Source: Clostridia bacterium DTU030 (GTDB taxonomy: Bacteria > Bacillota > DTU030). From it: a stretch of 35,085 bases of DNA. The stretch covers positions 352 through 35,436 of the forward strand of contig LFSN01000020.1 in the NCBI GenBank assembly GCA_001513125.1. The letters run 5' to 3'. The notes beneath the pieces are model-generated. The model searched no databases. It worked only from the letters and a program-made list of their open reading frames with translations, and was not told the DNA's origin. A program made the translations under genes and the position numbers. Below, in pieces: positions 24,024-31,241 of this stretch; within the stretch, counting starts at the first letter, position 1; every line of letters begins with the position of its first letter.

Positions 24024-24962
24024 TTAATAGTAAAACTCAGGCTTTCCTTCCTGGGCCAAGCTGCGGATATGGGCTGCTACCTGCCGGGCGGAGCGGTTGT
24101 AGGCTTCCTCCGTCACGCCGGCAATGTGGGGCGTTGCCACAACATTTTCTAAGGTAAAAAGTTCATCCTTGGGATCCGGGGGTTCCATCCAAAAAACATC
24201 CAGCCCGGCCCCGGCAATAAGCCCGGAGCGCAGGGCGGCCACCAGGTCATCCCGGACAATCAGCCCTCCCCGGGCCACATTGACGAGGAAGGCCGTCGGC
24301 TTCATCCTGGCCAGGGCGGCGGCATCGATGAGACCCTCCGTCTCGGGGGTCAGGGGAGCGTGGAGGCTGACAAAGTCGGCTTCGGCCAGTACCCTATCTA
24401 AATCATCCAGGGTACCGACAAAGTCGGCCAGGGCCCTATCCTCCTCCCGGGGGGTGCGCCGGACAGCCAGGACCCGCATCCCCAGGCCCCGGGCCATGCG
24501 GGCCAATTCCCGGCCGCTGTTGCCAAAACCGACGATCCCCAGGGTCTTGCCATGCAATTCCCCGCCGACGGGGAAACCAATCCGCTCTTCCACAAGGGCT
24601 GCCTGGGCGACGGGCAGGCGGCGGGCCAGGGCCAGCATTAAAAAGAGGGCATGCTCGGCCACGGCCACGGCATTGACCCCGGGGGCATTGCTTACATATA
24701 TGCCCCGCTGGCGGGCAGCTTCCAGATCGACCCCGTCCAGGCCCACACCAAACTGGACAATCAATTTGAGCCTGGGGGCGGCATCCATAACCTCGGCTGT
24801 GATGGCAGCCATGCCGGGGATGATGACATCTACATCCCCTACCTGTTCCAGGATGTTCCCTTTCGGATCAACGACGGATATTGCGAAATGAGGCTCGGTA
24901 AGTTCTGCCCGGAGTTTTTCCCTGGCCCTGGGAAAGCCGTCATAGGCAAAGAAGATCTTCAT
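24024..24962 (-). CDS. D-2-hydroxyacid dehydrogenase, phosphoglycerate dehydrogenase-like
   Basis: NAD-dependent oxidation or reduction of a D-2-hydroxyacid. The 312-residue protein has the Rossmann loop GIVGFGNSGRELARMA near residue 145, catalytic arginine in NVARGGL, glutamate in the stretch ending FTLENVVATPH, and histidine in ATPHIAG. It lacks the ACT/regulatory domain of many SerA enzymes, so it may be a glyoxylate, hydroxypyruvate or other reductase. ATG at 24962 follows GGGAGGAG. No serine-pathway neighbour is present, so specificity is open. A candidate plus-strand RNA promoter lies just upstream, back to back. Confidence 0.9.
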   Translation of the reverse strand: MKIFFAYDGFPRAREKLRAELTEPHFAISVVDPKGNILEQVGDVDVIIPGMAAITAEVMDAAPRLKLIVQFGVGLDGVDLEAARQRGIYVSNAPGVNAVAVAEHALFLMLALARRLPVAQAALVEERIGFPVGGELHGKTLGIVGFGNSGRELARMARGLGMRVLAVRRTPREEDRALADFVGTLDDLDRVLAEADFVSLHAPLTPETEGLIDAAALARMKPTAFLVNVARGGLIVRDDLVAALRSGLIAGAGLDVFWMEPPDPKDELFTLENVVATPHIAGVTEEAYNRSARQVAAHIRSLAQEGKPEFYY

Positions 24963-24992
24963 AGCTTTCTCCTCCCTGCGGCAAGAATCGTT

Positions 24993-25021
24993 TTAACAGT
25001 CTTTACTACACCTATTATTAT
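24993..25021 (+). promoter_or_regulatory. Promoter of a candidate non-coding RNA
   Basis: -35 TTAACA (24993-24998), 17-base spacer, -10 TATTAT (25016-25021): five of six matches each. Transcription would start near 25028 and run into a strong hairpin with T-runs at 25148-25199. Confidence 0.55.
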
Positions 25022-25027
25022 TTGCTA

Positions 25028-25199
25028 AGGGAGGGGAAAGTCCTCCAAACTGTTGTCGGTAGACCGGAAGGGGTTGCCGCCATGTTTCCCGGCGGTGTAA
25101 ACGCCGCCCTGGTCGCTGGACCGGAGGTAATAAGGGCCCAAAAGTCCGGGGCCTGCTGCCAGTTTTCCCTGGCGGCAGGCCCCTTTCTTGCCGTTTTTT
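25028..25199 (+). ncRNA. Candidate structured RNA, about 170 nt, own promoter and terminator
   Basis: Bounded by a promoter and a terminator, without a credible protein. Local pairing is possible: CCTCC near 25042 with GGAGG near 25123; GACC and AGGG (about 25062-25072) with CCCT and GGTC (about 25108-25114); CCGCC with GGCGG around 25078-25095, with a competing second CCGCC. It contains GGGGAAAGTCC, similar to a conserved RNase P word, but is far too short and lacks the other conserved blocks. It does not match SRP RNA or a riboswitch I know. It precedes no plus-strand gene within 1.7 kb, so it is more likely a small RNA than a leader. Confidence 0.45.
25148..25199. terminator. Strong terminator hairpin with 15-bp arms
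   Basis: GGGGCCTGCTGCCAG (25148-25162) pairs with CTGGCGGCAGGCCCC (25169-25183) with one mismatch, followed on the plus strand by TTTCTT and TTTTTT (25194-25199). On the minus strand only a short T-run follows; it could also stop the 43-residue gene. Confidence 0.75.
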
Positions 25200-25237
25200 C
25201 TGGCTGCCTTCCCTTTTCCCGTCTCCCCGGGAAAGTT

Positions 25238-25369
25238 TCAGGGAGCCTGGATATTCTCGGCTCCCGTGTCCTTGGCCGGCATTCGGGCATCCATGGGACT
25301 TTTCTCTTTTTCCAGTTTCTGAGCCCGCTCCCGGGCCTGCCGGTACCTTTGCGACCTTTCCTCAGCCAC
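25238..25369 (-). CDS. Small charged hypothetical protein, 43 residues
   Basis: GTG at 25369 is preceded by AAAGGAGG with seven-base spacing, a very good ribosome site. The product, starting MAEERSQRYRQARERAQKLE, is strongly charged and probably helical for its first half, with a polar tail ending IQAP. I do not recognise it. It could be a small spore or nucleic-acid-associated protein, but nothing proves this. Overlapping longer frames on both strands lack ribosome sites. It lies between the candidate RNA and a GC-rich non-coding region. Confidence 0.58.
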   Translation of the reverse strand: MAEERSQRYRQARERAQKLEKEKSPMDARMPAKDTGAENIQAP

Positions 25370-25509
25370 AGGTCCACCTCCTTTGCCCCTCTTTATCCCT
25401 ACCATGCCCGGGAGCCCTTTGCTCTATGCGCCTTCTCCCATACAGGCGGCAATAACCGGCTACCCAACCACCCCAGCATGTATATCCCCTTTTCCTTCCG
25501 GATAGGATA

Positions 25510-25860
25510 AAGGGAGAGGAAAGGTTCCTGATGGCTGAGCCAAGATTACAGCAGGTTTACAGACCTGCCGGAATCGGCCAAAGGTCGGGGACGGGCCTTT
25601 GGGGCTCCCACGGCCGGCGGGCAGATCCCTTCCTGTTCCTGGCGGGTTCCCCGGGATCCGCCAGGGATGGGCCGGGGTCGAGCTAAGACTGCCAGGGGTG
25701 CCGCAGGCCGCCAGCAAGGCGGCTGGGGGTCAGAGCCTGTCAGACCGGCAGTCCTGGCTCCTCAGGTATTCCTGGTGGTCGAGCTAAGGTCGGGTCGGGT
25801 CTTGAACCGGTCCTGCCCTTCGGAAGAGGGCCAGGGCCGTTAAGGGATCCGGTTCGGCCG
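25510..25860. other. GC-rich, highly structured non-coding region with three degenerate repeats
   Basis: No convincing gene lies in the 500 bp between the 43-residue gene and the TIGR01906 gene. A degenerate 20-mer occurs three times: TTCCTGATGGCTGAGCCAAG (from 25525), GGGTCGAGCTAAGACT (around 25674-25690) and TTCCTGGTGGTCGAGCTAAG (from 25769); nearly all differences between the first and third are transitions. Hairpins include GCAGGT/ACCTGC near 25549-25566, CCTGGCGG/CCGCCAGG (25638-25665), GCCGCC/GGCGGC (25707-25723), enclosed by GACTGCC/GGCAGTC (25687, 25747), and GAACCGG/CCGGTTC (25804, 25849). It could be a structured RNA or a decayed repeat; strand unknown. Confidence 0.45.
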
Positions 25861-25869
25861 GCGCGTAGG

Positions 25870-26586
25870 TCATCTCGAACCTTTCCTGTTTTTCTGCCAG
25901 AGGTACCAGTAACTGGCGCTGGCCAGGATAAGGAGGTGCAAGAGGCTTCGGCCCACAATTTTTCTGGTAGTATTGAAGAAAAAGGCCTGGGGAAACATCT
26001 TGATCAGGTTGTGCCGGGCGGGATCCAGGATCCAGAGATCATTGTCAAAGGAGAGTAAGTGAAAGACTTCGAACCAGTAGTCAAAGCTAAGGGAAAAGAC
26101 CAGGGCCATCACTGCCACAGCTATCAGGGCCGCCAGGCTGGCCCGGTTCACTATATATAACCGCTTATCCAGGGTGCTTCCTCCTTTATCCATCGTAAGG
26201 GCCAGGACAGCTAAGACGACCAGGAGGACCAGTGCCCCCTTTCGCACCTGAAAACCCAGGAAAAAGAGGTTCCTGACATCGACCATGTGCTCCAGCTCCC
26301 GCTGGGTGAAGAGGGGCAAGCTCTGACCATTTATTTCAGCCACCAGGTCCAGATCCGGGCGCTGGCCCCTGAGGTAGGCCAATATTTCCCCGGTAACCCG
26401 CAGCAGCTCTCCTTCCGTCATGCCCGTGGCCGCCGGCCGTTCCAGAAGGCGAAACTGGGTCTGGTAGTGGGAGAGGTCAAAGGCCACTGCCTCCAGGTTG
26501 CTGAGGAGGAGTAGGGTTAAGATGAGCAGTGAGGTTCCAATTATTAAAAACACCCTTAGTGGAAAACTTCTGTGTGGTTTAGTCAA
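25870..26586 (-). CDS. TIGR01906 / DUF1461 integral membrane protein
   Basis: A membrane protein of unknown function found in Firmicutes. The product, 238 residues from TTG 26586, has a first hydrophobic span (about 12-32), an extracytoplasmic segment with HMVDVRNLF, two central spans (LVLLVVLAVLALTM and LAALIAVAVMALVF), the family motif FDYWFEVFHLLSFDNDLWILDPARHNLIKMFPQAFFFNT, and a final span. I chose TTG 26586 because AAAGGGGG lies nine bases upstream; the frame opens at 26634 without a clear site, so the start is uncertain. The motif itself is decisive for the family. No partner gene is evident; bpsA is divergent, beyond 325 bp of repeat DNA. Confidence 0.85.
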   Translation of the reverse strand: MTKPHRSFPLRVFLIIGTSLLILTLLLLSNLEAVAFDLSHYQTQFRLLERPAATGMTEGELLRVTGEILAYLRGQRPDLDLVAEINGQSLPLFTQRELEHMVDVRNLFFLGFQVRKGALVLLVVLAVLALTMDKGGSTLDKRLYIVNRASLAALIAVAVMALVFSLSFDYWFEVFHLLSFDNDLWILDPARHNLIKMFPQAFFFNTTRKIVGRSLLHLLILASASYWYLWQKNRKGSR

Positions 26587-26657
26587 GCTACAATTCCCCC
26601 TTTGACGCATAATGTTAAATGATATAAGTGTCATTCCCTATGTTCTAGTAAGGACAA

Positions 26658-26805
26658 CACTTCTGGCAGAGCGACTTTGCGACGAGCAGCAATAGCGGGC
26701 GTAGAGGGGTACTTCCGGCACACGATACCCGACTACCAACCATCTATTACCAACAACCGTTAATGCAATGCTCTGCGGTGAGAACCGGGAACGAGGCCAG
26801 AAGTG
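26658..26805. mobile_element. Rearranged family B element with family A sequence inside
   Basis: The ends CACTTCTGGC (26658-26667) and GCCAGAAGTG (26796-26805) are inverted repeats. CAGAGCGACTTTGCGACGAGC next to the left end and GAGAACCGGGAACGA before the right end match the reverse complement of the 2573-2773 element. The middle of that element is missing; in its place is family A right-end sequence, GAGGGGTACTTCCGGCAC (26705-26722) with the flank CGATACCCGACTACC. It is thus a composite of the two families. No gene lies between 26587 and 26911. Confidence 0.6.
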
Positions 26806-26849
26806 CTGGAAATATTTGTTCACACCGAAGGCCAGCATGGAAATCAACT

Positions 26850-26877
26850 TTGACAAAAGGGTAGTCCCTGATATATA
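26850..26877 (+). promoter_or_regulatory. bpsA promoter
   Basis: Perfect -35 TTGACA (26850-26855) followed by TATATA (16-base spacer) or TATAAA (18-base spacer) in 26872-26879. The leader to the ATG at 26912 is short, with AAGGAGG before the start. Confidence 0.68.
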
Positions 26878-26911
26878 AATTAGATAAAGCCACTTTCAAG
26901 GAGGAAAAGCA

Positions 26912-27928
26912 ATGACACGTGTGGAAAAACACATCCTCCGGAGCCTCGCAGGAAAAAGACAGTCCATCTGGCAGGTTTTGCGGGAAAACCCCGGGTACCT
27001 GGCCCAGATTACCCAGACCCTTTCCCGGCTCCTGGACCAGGAAATCATCGCCTCCCAGGAAGATATCCTGTGCCTGACCGATAAGGGACAAGCCCTGGCC
27101 AAGGAAATGGGCCTCATACCCCGCCAGGATATCCAGTGCCCTACCTGCCAGGGCAGGGGCGTCGTCGCCCGGGAGCTCTTTGCCCGCGTCCGGGACGAGT
27201 TCGAAAGCCTGGCCAAGGCTCGGCCCCGGCCCAGTGCAGAATTTGACCAGGGCTTCGTAACCCCCGAGGTTACCGTTGCCCGGGTAATGCTCATGTACCT
27301 TAGGGGAGACCTGGAAAAGCAGGACCTCTTATTTATCGGGGACGATGACCTGACCAGTATCGCCGCCGCCCTGACGGGGCTGCCCCGGCGCATTGTGGTC
27401 CTGGAGATCGACACCAGGCTGGTGGATTTTATCAATGAGACGGCCCGGGAAAGGAACTGGCCCCACCTCCAGGCCCAAACCTTTGACGTCTGCCAGCCCC
27501 TGCCCCGGGAACTGGCCGGCGCCTTCACCGCCGCCTTTACCGACCCGGTAGAAACCCTGCCCGGCATTACCCTTTTCCTCTCCCGCTGTGCTGAGGCCCT
27601 CCAGGGGCCGGATACGGCCCTCTATTTCGGCCTCACTACCCTGGAGGCGTCGCCCCAGAAGAGATACCAGATTCAGAAGATCCTGCTGGAAATGGGCTTT
27701 GTCATCACCGATATTATAGCCGACTTCCATACCTACCTGCTGAGTTGGGAAGAATCCATCACAAAGAACTTCCCCTTCCTCCAGGAGGGGCCCCTTGATC
27801 TCAAGCCCCCCACTGTCCCCTGGTACACCTCGGGCCTGGTCAGGGGAGAGGTCGTCGACGGTCCCCATCCCAAAGAAAAGGGGGCGGCAACCCTGGATCA
27901 GTCCTTCTATTTTGATGAGGAAGCCTAA
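26912..27928 (+). CDS. bpsA: Branched-chain polyamine synthase, bis-aminopropyl spermidine synthase
   Basis: BpsA adds aminopropyl groups from decarboxylated SAM to spermidine to give N4-bis(aminopropyl)spermidine, a nucleic-acid protector of thermophiles. The 338-residue protein has an N-terminal winged-helix-like part (1-75), a short CPTCQGRG motif near residue 72, EFDQGFVTPEV, the catalytic GDDDLTSIAAALTG near residues 142-155, and TDPVETLPG near residue 210. These are the DUF43/BpsA signatures. ATG follows AAGGAGG, with a good promoter upstream. A DUF1622 gene follows in the same transcript. It is a strong marker of a thermophilic host. dcSAM-producing enzymes are not in the window. Confidence 0.92.
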   Translation: MTRVEKHILRSLAGKRQSIWQVLRENPGYLAQITQTLSRLLDQEIIASQEDILCLTDKGQALAKEMGLIPRQDIQCPTCQGRGVVARELFARVRDEFESLAKARPRPSAEFDQGFVTPEVTVARVMLMYLRGDLEKQDLLFIGDDDLTSIAAALTGLPRRIVVLEIDTRLVDFINETARERNWPHLQAQTFDVCQPLPRELAGAFTAAFTDPVETLPGITLFLSRCAEALQGPDTALYFGLTTLEASPQKRYQIQKILLEMGFVITDIIADFHTYLLSWEESITKNFPFLQEGPLDLKPPTVPWYTSGLVRGEVVDGPHPKEKGAATLDQSFYFDEEA

Positions 27929-27960
27929 TTATCTAACACCTGGAAAGGAGAAATGCCCAA

Positions 27961-28299
27961 GTGGAACTATTGGAACACTATATAGTTAATTTCATTCTCT
28001 TTTCATCCTATATTCTGGAACTTTTCGGTGCCTTTATTATCATTCTTTTTGCCATCTACGCCTTTGTCGGTTACTATCGCAAACCCCTTACGGACCAAAA
28101 AATTGAACCTATCCGCCTGGCCCTGGCCAAACGCCTGGCCCTGGGCCTGGAATTCAAGATGGGGGCGGAGATCCTGAAAACAGTGGTGGTCCGCACCATG
28201 GACGAAGTTCTCATCCTGGCCGCCATTATTGCCCTCCGGGTCATCTTGAACCTGATTATCCATTGGGAACTAAAAAATTCCGAAAAGGAGCTTGACTAG
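27961..28299 (+). CDS. DUF1622 family membrane protein
   Basis: A 112-residue protein of the DUF1622 family, function unknown. Three hydrophobic spans are seen: about 8-36 (IVNFILFSSYILELFGAFIIILFAIYAF), a weaker middle one, and 83-103 (DEVLILAAIIALRVILNLII). LALGLEFKMGAEILKTVV in between is the most conserved family stretch. The start is GTG at 27961, with GGAGA upstream; it begins 32 bp after bpsA, so the two share a message. The stop overlaps the convergent ybaK stop in the four bases CTAG. Confidence 0.86.
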   Translation: MELLEHYIVNFILFSSYILELFGAFIIILFAIYAFVGYYRKPLTDQKIEPIRLALAKRLALGLEFKMGAEILKTVVVRTMDEVLILAAIIALRVILNLIIHWELKNSEKELD

Positions 28300-28760
28300 G
28301 TAATATCTACTACCCTGCCCCCCGTCACCCTGACCAGCTCTTCCGGCTGGATGGATAAAAGGACCCGGGGATGGCCGGTACCACCATACACCAGTTCCTG
28401 GTCCAGGACTGCCCTATCAACCAGGGTGGAAAGCTTTTCCTTGTGGGCAAAGGGGGGCATGACCCCACCCTCATAGCCGGTCAGCTCCCGGGTTAATTCC
28501 CGGGGGGCCAGCTTGACCTGCCTGCGCCCGACCCCCAGGAGGGCGGCCAGCTTCTTATAACTGACCCGCCTGTTTCCATTGGCTATAGCCAGGAAGGGCT
28601 TCCCCTCTACCAGGAAGACCAGGGATTTTATAATCTGCTCTTCCCTAACCCCCAGGGCTGCCGCCGCTGCGGAAACCGTGGGGGTTTCTTCCTTTGTGGG
28701 GTGAAAGCCCACCCCAGCCTTTCCCGCTATAAATTCCTTCACATGTTCCAGGCCGTACAC
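28296..28760 (-). CDS. YbaK/EbsC-family aminoacyl-tRNA deacylase
   Basis: A trans-acting editing enzyme family that hydrolyses mischarged tRNAs, commonly Cys-tRNA(Pro) or Ala-tRNA(Pro). The 154 residues form the single YbaK domain. QIIKSLVFLVEGKPFLAIANGNRRVSYKKLA holds the conserved lysine after IIKSL, and GYEGGVMPPFAHK gives the family GxxPPxG-like loop. The start is GTG at 28760 after GGGAGGGGG, four bases beyond the amrS stop, so it ends the arginase-Amr operon. The exact tRNA cannot be told. Confidence 0.88.
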   Translation of the reverse strand: MYGLEHVKEFIAGKAGVGFHPTKEETPTVSAAAAALGVREEQIIKSLVFLVEGKPFLAIANGNRRVSYKKLAALLGVGRRQVKLAPRELTRELTGYEGGVMPPFAHKEKLSTLVDRAVLDQELVYGGTGHPRVLLSIQPEELVRVTGGRVVDIT

Positions 28761-28764
28761 TGGT

Positions 28765-29766
28765 CTACCCCCTCCCGTTGATAATCCTCACCCTGGTCCC
28801 ACATTTGGCGCACCTGTCGCCGGCCAGCTCCCTCACCTGGACCCGAAAACCGTCCCTGTCCACCAGGACAGCGCCGCACTGGGGACAGCAGGTGCTGCTT
28901 CCCTTACCTCCCGTTATGTTGCCCAGGTAGACATAGGACAGCTTCTCCCGGGCAATCTCCCAGGCCCTCTCCAGGCTTTCGGGGGGCGTGGGCGGCAGAT
29001 CCAGCTTATAGCGGGGGAAGTAGCGGCTGAAGTGAAGGGGAATCTCCGGATCCAGCCGGGCAACCCAGTCTACCAGTTGGGTGATTTCCTCCGGGGAATC
29101 ATTTAAGCCCGTGACCAAAAGGGTGGTCAGCTCCACATGGCAGCCGGCCTCTACACAGGCCTTAACCGTCTCCAAAACCGGCTCCAGATCTCCACCGCAG
29201 AGGCGCCGGTAGAACTGGGGTTGAAAGGCCTTGACGTCGATGTTTAAGGCATCGATGTAGGGAAGCAGAGCGGCCAGGGGCTCGGGGTTTATATAGCCGT
29301 TGGTGACAACAACATTTTTTAATCCCTGCTCCCGGGCCAGGCGGGCCGTGTCGAGGACATATTCGTACCACATCAGGGGCTCCGAATAGGTGTAGGCAAG
29401 GCCGATGCAGTCCCTCCCCGCCTCCAGGGCCAGCTGGACCGCCTGCTCCGGTGCCAATTTCACCGTCGGGGCGTCGGCCTGGGCGATCTCCCAGTTCTGG
29501 CAGAAGTCACAGCGGAAGCTGCACCCCAAGGCGCCTAAGGAAAAGATGGTGGAGCCGGGGTAAAAGTGGTAAAGGGGCTTTTTTTCTATGGGATCCAGGG
29601 CCGAGGCGGCGCAGCGGGCGTAATTGAGGGCAAAGAGGGTGCCCCCACTGTTTTTCCGCACCCGGCAGAGGCCGTATTTACCCTCGGTGACCAAACAGCG
29701 GTGGGGACAGATACCACAGCGCACCTTCCCTTCGCTAAGCTTCTCGTAATAATAGACCTCCTTCAC
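28765..29766 (-). CDS. amrS: AmmeMemoRadiSam system radical SAM enzyme
   Basis: Radical SAM member of a conserved trio (AMMECR1, Memo-like, radical SAM) whose reaction is unknown. The 333 residues include an N-terminal CGICPHRC zinc/Fe-like cluster, GCSFRCDFCQN (about 81-91) with the CxxxCxxC site for the SAM iron-sulfur cluster, and a C-terminal CPQCG..CAKCG pair. I chose GTG 29766: the longer frame to 29823 runs through a family A fragment. The fused AmrB-AmrA protein is the next upstream gene, and YbaK follows at four bases. Confidence 0.9.
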   Translation of the reverse strand: MKEVYYYEKLSEGKVRCGICPHRCLVTEGKYGLCRVRKNSGGTLFALNYARCAASALDPIEKKPLYHFYPGSTIFSLGALGCSFRCDFCQNWEIAQADAPTVKLAPEQAVQLALEAGRDCIGLAYTYSEPLMWYEYVLDTARLAREQGLKNVVVTNGYINPEPLAALLPYIDALNIDVKAFQPQFYRRLCGGDLEPVLETVKACVEAGCHVELTTLLVTGLNDSPEEITQLVDWVARLDPEIPLHFSRYFPRYKLDLPPTPPESLERAWEIAREKLSYVYLGNITGGKGSSTCCPQCGAVLVDRDGFRVQVRELAGDRCAKCGTRVRIINGRG

Positions 29767-29800
29767 CGCCCATCCCACCTTTCTAATACTAGAAATCACT

Positions 29801-29820
29801 AGACGGGTATCGAGTGCCGG
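29801..29820 (-). repeat. Family A end fragment
   Basis: AGACGGGTATCGAGTGCCGG matches, on the minus strand, the right end plus flank seen at 26715-26735 (CCGGCACACGATACCCGACT). It lies between amrBA and amrS. Confidence 0.5.
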
Positions 29821-29846
29821 CAAAGGGCTGAGGGGGGACAGGGTCT

Positions 29847-31226
29847 TTAATAGTACCTCTCCACCTCAAAGCGATACAGCTCCACAGGTTCTCCGGGCCT
29901 GATGCCTGCCTTCTGGGAGGCAATTTCTATTTGCTCCTCCGCCGTCGTGACTCCCTCCAGGTTGGGGAGAAGCAGGCCGGTGCGGCGCCCCGATTTTACA
30001 ATAACACCGTACCTGTAGGGATCCAGTTCCTCGATCCCAGTCACGGGCTCCGCAGGTGTCAGGACATCGACGGAATAGGTGAGCTGGGAGAGTTCATGGG
30101 CCTGGACGGGATGAAAGCGGGGATCGTGGACCCCGGCGCTTATAGCATTGGCAATGATCTCTGCCGCCAGGTTCTCCTGGGCCGGCTCCACGGTGCCAAT
30201 GCAGCCCCGCAGCCGGCCGTGCTTTTTTATGGACACAAAGGCCCCCGCCCGGCGCTCCATTCCCGGGGGGAGGGGCTGGGGCACAGCCAGCCGCTTTCCC
30301 TCCCGCACATAGCTTTCCAGGCTCGCCCGGGCCAGTTTGACATACTCGCTCTCTCCCCGGGCATATTCCCCTTGCTTCGCCGCCCGGCCTTTGCCGTCCA
30401 GGTACTCCCCCGGGGTCAGGGCCGCCACCATATACCCCACCCCAAAGGGGCCCTCATAGGATAGCACCTGGCTTTCCACTGCAAAACCATCCAGGGAGCC
30501 GCTCATCATTATAATGGGCCGCCAGCCGCATTCGCCGGCCCGTTCCGCCAGCTCAGGGTCAATGGCCATAATCTTCTCCACATCCCACTTCCCCACGGCC
30601 TCGGTAATCTTGGCATCGAAGACCCTGCCCATTTCATCGTAACCGGCCGGGGCATCGGGGGTCAGGCGGTGGGAAAGGTCACTGCTGGCCACCACCACTA
30701 CCCGCTTCCCCTGCCTGGAACTGGCCAGGGCCAGGGCGCGGCCAAAATTGTAGAGGACCCTGGGGGGAAGCAGGGCCACCCCCACCACAACCAGGGGAGC
30801 CACAATCCCCTCCTCCTGGAAGTAGTACAGGGGTACCAGGACACCGTGATCCAGGCCTTCCCGGAGGCCGAAACGCATCTTTATACTTTCCGTCAATTCC
30901 ACCGCCGGTACCTCCAGCTCCCGGCAGGCAGCCATTATCTCCCTCACCAGGTCCAAATCATTGTCAGCGGTATAACTTACCTCCGGAACACCAAAGGAGG
31001 CAAAACTACCCTGCAGCCTTGGCTGTACCGCCAGGGTCACCACATCCTGAAAAAAAGCGGTGTGGGGGCTGATGATAACAATGGCCTCGGGTCCGGCTTC
31101 CTTAACCCTTCGGGCCAGTTCCTGCATGGCTTCCCTGGTTGCCGCAACCTTCGCCAGCTCCCGTCCCCCCACCTCCGGTATTATAATGGGGGGGTGGGGG
31201 ACAATGGCACCCAGAACAACACTCAC
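29847..31226 (-). CDS. Fused AmmeMemoRadiSam protein B (Memo/LigB-like) and protein A (AMMECR1)
   Basis: One 459-residue protein joins two members of the Amr system. Residues 1 to about 265 are LigB-like: AIVPHPPIIIPEVGG, ISPHTAFF, GLDHGVLVPLYYF and SSDLSH place the histidines of the class III dioxygenase fold. Residues about 290-459 are AMMECR1: FVSIKKHGRLRGCIGT, ISAGVHDPRFHPV and GLLLPNLEGV. I chose GTG 31226, eight bases after GGGGAGG; GTG 31235 in the same frame overlaps that site. arginase ends 16 bp upstream and amrS follows. The fusion supports physical coupling of AmrA and AmrB; the reaction remains unknown. Confidence 0.9.
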   Translation of the reverse strand: MSVVLGAIVPHPPIIIPEVGGRELAKVAATREAMQELARRVKEAGPEAIVIISPHTAFFQDVVTLAVQPRLQGSFASFGVPEVSYTADNDLDLVREIMAACRELEVPAVELTESIKMRFGLREGLDHGVLVPLYYFQEEGIVAPLVVVGVALLPPRVLYNFGRALALASSRQGKRVVVVASSDLSHRLTPDAPAGYDEMGRVFDAKITEAVGKWDVEKIMAIDPELAERAGECGWRPIIMMSGSLDGFAVESQVLSYEGPFGVGYMVAALTPGEYLDGKGRAAKQGEYARGESEYVKLARASLESYVREGKRLAVPQPLPPGMERRAGAFVSIKKHGRLRGCIGTVEPAQENLAAEIIANAISAGVHDPRFHPVQAHELSQLTYSVDVLTPAEPVTGIEELDPYRYGVIVKSGRRTGLLLPNLEGVTTAEEQIEIASQKAGIRPGEPVELYRFEVERYY

Positions 31227-31241
31227 AAGGGTCACCTCCCC

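Noticed and set aside
25055-25085. Possible SRP RNA because of CCGGAAGG
   Set aside because: The AGCAG side of the conserved asymmetric loop is absent, and the flanking helix does not match.
25028-25140. Possible RNase P RNA because of GGGGAAAGTCC
   Set aside because: Only about 120 nt before the terminator, and the other conserved RNase P blocks are missing.
25022-25510. 162-codon plus-strand reading frame
   Set aside because: It runs through a strong terminator and the antisense of a small gene with a good ribosome site; composition is unlike neighbours and no family is recognisable.
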